A stretch of DNA of 26,320 nt from Negativibacillus sp. (GTDB taxonomy: Bacteria; Bacillota; Clostridia; Oscillospirales; Ruminococcaceae). Shown here piece by piece: positions 22,320 through 26,320 of this stretch; position 1 is the first letter of the stretch, and each line of letters starts with the position of its first letter. The stretch covers positions 1 through 26,320 of the forward strand of contig JAHHTY010000029.1 in assembly GCA_020024325.1 (NCBI GenBank). Direction: 5' to 3'. A model generated the notes under the pieces. That model saw nothing but the letters and a program-made list of their open reading frames with translations, had not been told where the DNA came from and did no database searches. The position numbers were made by a program, and so were the translations under genes.

Positions 22320-23432
22320 TTATTCGTTCCTTTCAGAAATTATAGTGGACTCATCTATTGTGTCAGGGTCATAGGGCGGGGAAAGCAGTGCAGCAATCAA
22401 CATTGCTACTGCTCCGCCAGCCAATTTTGCAATGATAAAGGTAAGAACGGCATTGTTTTCGACAGAAGAAACAAATGCAAGCTGTCCACCGAAAACAAAA
22501 CCGGAGGTAACACAAGAAGCGGCATTCATCACCTGTCCTCGTTTATCCATCTTCCCAAACACTGAGAGCATAGATACAGAATTGATAAGATTCAGCAGCA
22601 GTCCAATAATAGCAAACTCGTTTACGTGAATGATACGAGCAAGTGAAAGAATTTGGTGCATAAAATATTTTAAAATCAAATTGGATAGGATAAATGAACC
22701 ACACACAATAACCGAAATTTTAAATACGATCGTTAAAACTTCACCAATCAATTCCGGATTAACAAAGGTGAACGAAGGGGAAGCAACAAATACCTGTACC
22801 AAAATGAGAGCAAAGAGGAGGATGGCAAGAAGGTTGATTCCTTTTCCTATTTTTTGAAATATATGCACCGCCTTGTCACCACCATAAAAAATACATAGGG
22901 CAAGGGTAACGCAAATAAACAAGACAGGTAATAAGTTAACCAGTAAAGAAGATATTGTCATACCGATTATCAATCCGCCGATAATCAATACAGATGGAAC
23001 GGCAATAATTCCATACACCATACCTGTCATCAATGTTTTAGAATCGTGATGGGAAACATTACCCAGTGCAATCGGAAGGGAAAAGGAGATGGTAGTTCCC
23101 AACGTTGAAGATAAAAGTACACCGGAAAAAATTTTTTGCATAGAGTCAGTACAGATGGTGTCAGCGATGGAATAAGCACCCATGTCGGTAGCCAGTAAGC
23201 TGCTGACAAGGATAGATGGATCGATGGGAAGGGAAGCACTTGGCAGTTTAACAGAAAGAAATTGCCCCAACATAACTGAAAAACAATAGATGCCGGACAT
23301 TGTTAAAGCAAGAGAGCCCATCATCGTCATGCCACGATCAAATTCTTCGGCAAGGTGAAATTTTCCACCTATCATTTTGTCAAAAAGACCAATCATAGCA
23401 CAGATGAGTAAGACAGCAATAGGGAAATTCAT
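22320..23432 (-). CDS. eutH: EutH-type ethanolamine permease
   Basis: A 370-aa polytopic membrane protein, with about ten hydrophobic segments, that resembles EutH, the ethanolamine uptake protein. Family stretches include FHLAEEFDRGMTMMGSLALT, LLATDMGAYSIAD, GNVSHHDSKTLM and VMNAASCVTSGFVFGGQLAF. The ATG at 23432 is preferred: AGGAG is eight bases upstream, while the GTG at 23441 overlaps that site. It has its own promoter. No other eut or microcompartment gene is seen in the window, so its substrate may be ethanolamine used elsewhere. Confidence 0.9.
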   Translation of the reverse strand: MNFPIAVLLICAMIGLFDKMIGGKFHLAEEFDRGMTMMGSLALTMSGIYCFSVMLGQFLSVKLPSASLPIDPSILVSSLLATDMGAYSIADTICTDSMQKIFSGVLLSSTLGTTISFSLPIALGNVSHHDSKTLMTGMVYGIIAVPSVLIIGGLIIGMTISSLLVNLLPVLFICVTLALCIFYGGDKAVHIFQKIGKGINLLAILLFALILVQVFVASPSFTFVNPELIGEVLTIVFKISVIVCGSFILSNLILKYFMHQILSLARIIHVNEFAIIGLLLNLINSVSMLSVFGKMDKRGQVMNAASCVTSGFVFGGQLAFVSSVENNAVLTFIIAKLAGGAVAMLIAALLSPPYDPDTIDESTIISERNE

Positions 23433-23474
23433 AATATTCACTCCTGTATAACTTGTGAATCAAAATACGTTATT

Positions 23475-23502
23475 ATTTTAGCATAAACTCGAATAAATAC
23501 AA
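23475..23502 (-). promoter_or_regulatory. Sigma-A promoter of eutH
   Basis: On the minus strand TTGTAT (23497-23502) and TAAAAT (23475-23480) are 16 bp apart, with a TGC extended -10. An AT-rich inverted repeat, TCTATTTAT/ATAAATAGA, lies just upstream (23511-23534). Confidence 0.65.
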
Positions 23503-23672
23503 GAGGCATTTCTATTTATATGAAAATAAATAGAAAAAGTCTAATTAGGGAAACCTGTTTTGTACATAGTTATATTAGCTAAATGATCTGGATTTTTATT
23601 TGCACTTTCTACAAAGCAAGAAACAATTAAAAATGTGCATTTATAGGCTGAAATTACATTTTATAATTCAAT

Positions 23673-23701
23673 AAAAAGGCAGCGGAATTTTCCGCTGCCT
23701 T
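23673..23701 (-). terminator. Terminator of the flavoprotein gene
   Basis: AAGGCAGCGGAA pairs with TTCCGCTGCCTT; the A run at 23673-23677 gives the T tail on the minus strand. Confidence 0.9.
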
Positions 23702-23705
23702 AAAA

Positions 23706-24968
23706 TTAACAGTAGGTACCTGCTGCAAATCCGGTAGAAAAAGCAATTTGCAGATTGAAGCCACCGGTATAGCCGTCAACATCTAAAACTTCACCGGCAA
23801 AAAACAGTCCATGTGCCAGTTTAGATTCCATAGTTTTGGGATTTACCTGTGTTACATCAACACCACCCGCCGTGACGATAGCTTCTTCAATCGGACGGAA
23901 TGTTTTGGGTGTCAACTCCATTGATTTGATAACTTGAATCAAACGCTCTCTTTGTACTTTAGTAATTTGATTGATTTTAGTATCAAAAGGAATACCACTC
24001 AGTCCTGCAATAATCTGAATACTTTTTTTAGGAAGAAGAAGCCCCAAAGAATTTATGAAGTCTTTATTGATAAACTGTTCAAAATCTCGCAGAATGCGTG
24101 CATCAAGCTGCTGCTCGCTTAAAGCAGGCTTCCAGTCGATGTACATTTTGTAGCGGTTTAAAGAACCGTTTTTATCCGGCTGCATATGGCAGCTTGCACT
24201 GAGAACCAGGGGACCGGATACGCCAAAATGAGTGAAAAGCATTTCACCCAGTTCGGAAAAAACCTCTTTTCCGTTAGAAGTATCCACTACGGTCAGGGTA
24301 ACATTTTTTAAAGAAAGTCCCATCATGTCACGGCAGCTTTTTTCCTGGCAGACGATCGGAATCAATGACGGACGAAGCGGAGTTACTTTGTGGCCGACCT
24401 GACGTGCTAAACGGTAGCCATCTCCGGTGGAACCGGTAGCAGGATAGCTCTTACCGCCGGTAGCAACAATGACAGAATCAGAAGCAATATTTTCTCCCTC
24501 TTCGGTTTCAACACCAACAACGCACAAAGAGCCATCCTTCAAGGTATCTGTCAGCAGATTTTTTACACAAGCATAGCTAATACGGCAGCCTGCATCCTGG
24601 GCAGCGGTAACAAGAGCATTTACAATATCAGATGAGTGGTCGGAAACAGGAAAAACACGCTCTCCTCGTTCCACCTTTAAAGGAACGCCGCATTCTTCAA
24701 AAAATCCCATTACTTCATAAGGATTTAGAGCATTTAGGCAGCTATATAAAAAACGTTTGTTGCTTAAAACATTGGTCATAAATTCTTCAACCGTGCAGCA
24801 GTTTGTAACATTGCATCGTCCTTTTCCTGTAATCAGGAGTTTTCTGCCGGGTCGATCCATTTTTTCCAAAATTAAAACCTGTTTGCCGTTTCTGGCAGCT
24901 TGGATTCCTGCCATCAGTCCGGCAGCCCCTGCACCGATGATAATGGTATCATATCGTTTATTAGACAT
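23706..24968 (-). CDS. HI0933/BaiN-family FAD-dependent oxidoreductase
   Basis: A 420-aa flavoprotein of the HI0933-like family (includes YhiN and BaiN). The Rossmann FAD loop GAGAAG is at residues 12-17 (YDTIIIGAGAAGL), followed by LILEKMDRPGRKLLITGKGRCNVTN in two conserved blocks. The C-terminal flavin motif GLFFAGEVLDVDGYTGGFN is complete. The reaction is not fixed for most members. The ATG at 24968 overlaps the end of the upstream regulator by eight bases (ATGTCTAA), showing coupling; the longer frame has no better ribosome site. GGAGG lies 12 bases before it. Confidence 0.92.
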   Translation of the reverse strand: MSNKRYDTIIIGAGAAGLMAGIQAARNGKQVLILEKMDRPGRKLLITGKGRCNVTNCCTVEEFMTNVLSNKRFLYSCLNALNPYEVMGFFEECGVPLKVERGERVFPVSDHSSDIVNALVTAAQDAGCRISYACVKNLLTDTLKDGSLCVVGVETEEGENIASDSVIVATGGKSYPATGSTGDGYRLARQVGHKVTPLRPSLIPIVCQEKSCRDMMGLSLKNVTLTVVDTSNGKEVFSELGEMLFTHFGVSGPLVLSASCHMQPDKNGSLNRYKMYIDWKPALSEQQLDARILRDFEQFINKDFINSLGLLLPKKSIQIIAGLSGIPFDTKINQITKVQRERLIQVIKSMELTPKTFRPIEEAIVTAGGVDVTQVNPKTMESKLAHGLFFAGEVLDVDGYTGGFNLQIAFSTGFAAGTYC

Positions 24969-25839
24969 GGAAAGATTCTTCCTCCGTTTTTTCATAAACA
25001 TTATATTCGTCCCAGATATGCTCCAGCTGAGCATAAGTTTGACTGATTTCATTTTGCTTTTCCAATCCTACTGCAACCACCAGAGCATTCAGAACACTTA
25101 AAGGTGCAACCAGAGAATCGACAAAAGATGCCATATCGCTGCGGGCAAGCAGGCTGATATTAGCAACTGATGCCAGTGGAGAAGCGGCACAGTCGGTAAG
25201 AGCAATCACGTCTGCACCTTTATTGCGTGCATATTTTGCAGCCTTTAAAGTGCGTTGTGAGTATCGAGGAAAGCTAATTGGAATCAATACATCCTCACTT
25301 GTAATGCGGAACAGCTGTTCAAACATTTCGCTGGTGCTGGTTGTGTTAATAAGATGTACATTTGCAAAAATATGGTTAAAATAGAATTGAAGAAATCCGG
25401 CAAGGGAAGCGGCACTGCGCACCCCTATAATATAAATATGGTTAGCATGAATAATTTTTTTTACAGCTTCTTCAAAGTTTCGTGTATCCAGTTCTTCCAT
25501 GGTGTGTTTGATTCGTTCAATATCCATAGATAACACTTTAGAAACAACATTGCTTCTGCCGATTTGATCGTTGGTAATTTCCATTCGCTGAACAGAAGTC
25601 AGACGATTTCGGATGATTTCCTGAAGACCTTTTTGAAGTTGTGGATATCCGTCACATCCAAGCTCAAAAGCAAAACGAACAACTGTAGATTCACTGACGC
25701 CGACCGTGGCACCTAGACGAGCAGCAGTCATAAAGGCAGCTTTTTCATAATGCTCCAAAATATAATGAGCAATCAGTTTTTGTGCTTTGGAAAATTCCGG
25801 CATACGTGTTTCAATCTCATTTAAAAAATCTATATTCAT
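24961..25839 (-). CDS. RpiR/MurR-family transcriptional regulator
   Basis: A 292-aa repressor-type regulator. The N-terminal helix-turn-helix covers about 1-80 (AARLGATVGVSESTVVRFA), and the SIS sugar-phosphate-binding domain about 120-260 (IYIIGVRSAASLAGFLQFYF, then NTTSTSEMFEQLFRI and ALTDCAASPLASVA). RpiR members usually sense phosphosugars. The start at 25839 follows AAGGAG; the longer frame runs through the promoter. It leads the operon with the flavoprotein. Repeated TGCAGGA sites at its promoter suggest self-control. Confidence 0.9.
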   Translation of the reverse strand: MNIDFLNEIETRMPEFSKAQKLIAHYILEHYEKAAFMTAARLGATVGVSESTVVRFAFELGCDGYPQLQKGLQEIIRNRLTSVQRMEITNDQIGRSNVVSKVLSMDIERIKHTMEELDTRNFEEAVKKIIHANHIYIIGVRSAASLAGFLQFYFNHIFANVHLINTTSTSEMFEQLFRITSEDVLIPISFPRYSQRTLKAAKYARNKGADVIALTDCAASPLASVANISLLARSDMASFVDSLVAPLSVLNALVVAVGLEKQNEISQTYAQLEHIWDEYNVYEKTEEESFHV

Positions 25840-25870
25840 CACAGTTATCTCCTTGTGATTGAGTTCATTC

Positions 25871-25899
25871 AGCACAAAAAAGTCGTTTTTATTTGTGCT
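25871..25899 (-). promoter_or_regulatory. Leader hairpin of the RpiR-type operon
   Basis: AGCACAAA and TTTGTGCT form an inverted repeat around AAAGTCGTTTTTA, at the very start of the predicted transcript. It may stabilise the RNA or serve as a second operator. Confidence 0.4.
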
Positions 25900-25906
25900 T
25901 ATCTTT

Positions 25907-25969
25907 ATTTTAGTCCTTATTCCTGCAAAAATCAAGAAAAAATGCAGGAAATTATAGCAAAATCCTGCA
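25907..25969 (-). promoter_or_regulatory. Promoter and triple TGCAGGA operator of the RpiR-type operon
   Basis: On the minus strand TTGATT (25930-25935) and TAAAAT (25907-25912) are 17 bp apart. Three copies of TGCAGGA in alternating orientation lie at 25921-25927, 25943-25949 and 25963-25969, centres 20-22 bp apart, about two helical turns. The first is inside the promoter spacer. A second possible -10 (TATAAT on the minus strand) lies between the outer two copies. Confidence 0.65.
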
Positions 25970-26255
25970 TATTTTTTAAAAATGAATTTTTTCTTGCTAA
26001 ACAGTTGTAAAAAGGATTGTTTCAGCAGAAAAAATACCTTTTACTTTTTGGAGTGATGGAAAAAACTCCATCGATTTCCACAAGATGCCCGTATTTCAAC
26101 AGTCGTTTATAAATAATAGTAAAAAGAGTGATTTACAGAAATAGCATACAAAATATAGAAAAGCATGCTATAATATGAGCATAGATAAAGACTGCATTCT
26201 GTTAAACATATCAAAATTTTCCGAACAGATAAATTTCAGAAAGGGATGATTCAAA
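25970..26255 (+). other. Intergenic stretch with an extended -10 promoter
   Basis: No gene is seen in this AT-rich region. A TGCTATAAT extended -10 is at 26166-26174 on the plus strand, about 80 bases before the last gene; the -35 is weak. A small hairpin (GGAGT/ACTCC) occurs near 26050. Confidence 0.5.
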
Positions 26256-26320
26256 ATGAAAAGAAAGATAAGTTATCTTGTGACTTCAATCCTCTTCCTT
26301 ATTGGAGGGACATGCTTTTT
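26256..26320 (+). CDS. Start of a secreted or membrane protein (cut by the window edge)
   Basis: Only the first 21-22 codons are present: a basic N-terminus MKRKISYL followed by a hydrophobic stretch, as in a signal peptide. A cysteine follows GGT, but the sequence is not a good lipobox. AAAGGGATG precedes the ATG. The family cannot be determined. Confidence 0.65.
   Translation, partial: MKRKISYLVTSILFLIGGTCF

Noticed and set aside
1..26320. CRISPR arrays, tRNA or rRNA genes, transposase-type insertion sequences
   Set aside because: No regularly spaced repeats, cloverleaf sequences, rRNA stretches or transposase motifs were seen.

Overview
The window reads as a stretch of chromosome from a low-G+C, spore-forming member of the Clostridia. 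The best guess is an Oscillospiraceae/Ruminococcaceae-type gut Firmicute. Supporting signs are strong GGAGG ribosome-binding sites, consensus sigma-A promoters, many U-tailed hairpin terminators, a DUF4364-type gene and a cotJABC spore-coat operon. No rRNA, tRNA, CRISPR array or ordinary insertion sequence was seen.

Left part (1-11690). On the minus strand lie a tiny sortase-signal protein, tatD and metG, followed by the wreck of a gene. On the plus strand come two tandem 70-residue paralogues, a DUF4364 winged-helix protein, a Ca2+-type P-ATPase, a three-gene unit (small membrane protein, LUD protein, ferritin) and an AzgA/PbuG-type purine permease.

Middle part (12028-19840). This is the most interesting section. 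The manganese-catalase spore-coat gene cotJC is cut in two and the pieces lie in permuted order. The 3' part (with its terminator) is at about 12028-12486. The 5' part, behind cotJA and cotJB and their promoter region, is at 19646-19840. Both breakpoints carry the same 12-bp core, GGAACAGAAGAA, in direct orientation and in the same reading frame. A large serine recombinase gene abuts the right breakpoint. Recombination between the cores would release a circle of about 7.8 kb on which cotJABC becomes one intact operon. The outer flanks would join into a palindrome-armed attP-like site next to the recombinase gene. This resembles a skin-type developmental rearrangement turned inside out, because the repaired gene ends up on the excised circle. 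Between the two halves, all on the minus strand, are feoA-feoA-feoB with a DtxR-like regulator, an ABC exporter and an alpha/beta hydrolase.

Right part (19862-26320). The recombinase is followed by a divergent 59-residue ORF (a candidate directionality factor), then a GNAT acetyltransferase coupled to a lone eutH, an HI0933/BaiN-type flavoprotein translationally coupled to an RpiR-type regulator with a repeated TGCAGGA operator, and the start of one more gene at the window edge.

All assignments come from reading motifs and family resemblance by eye. No searches were run.
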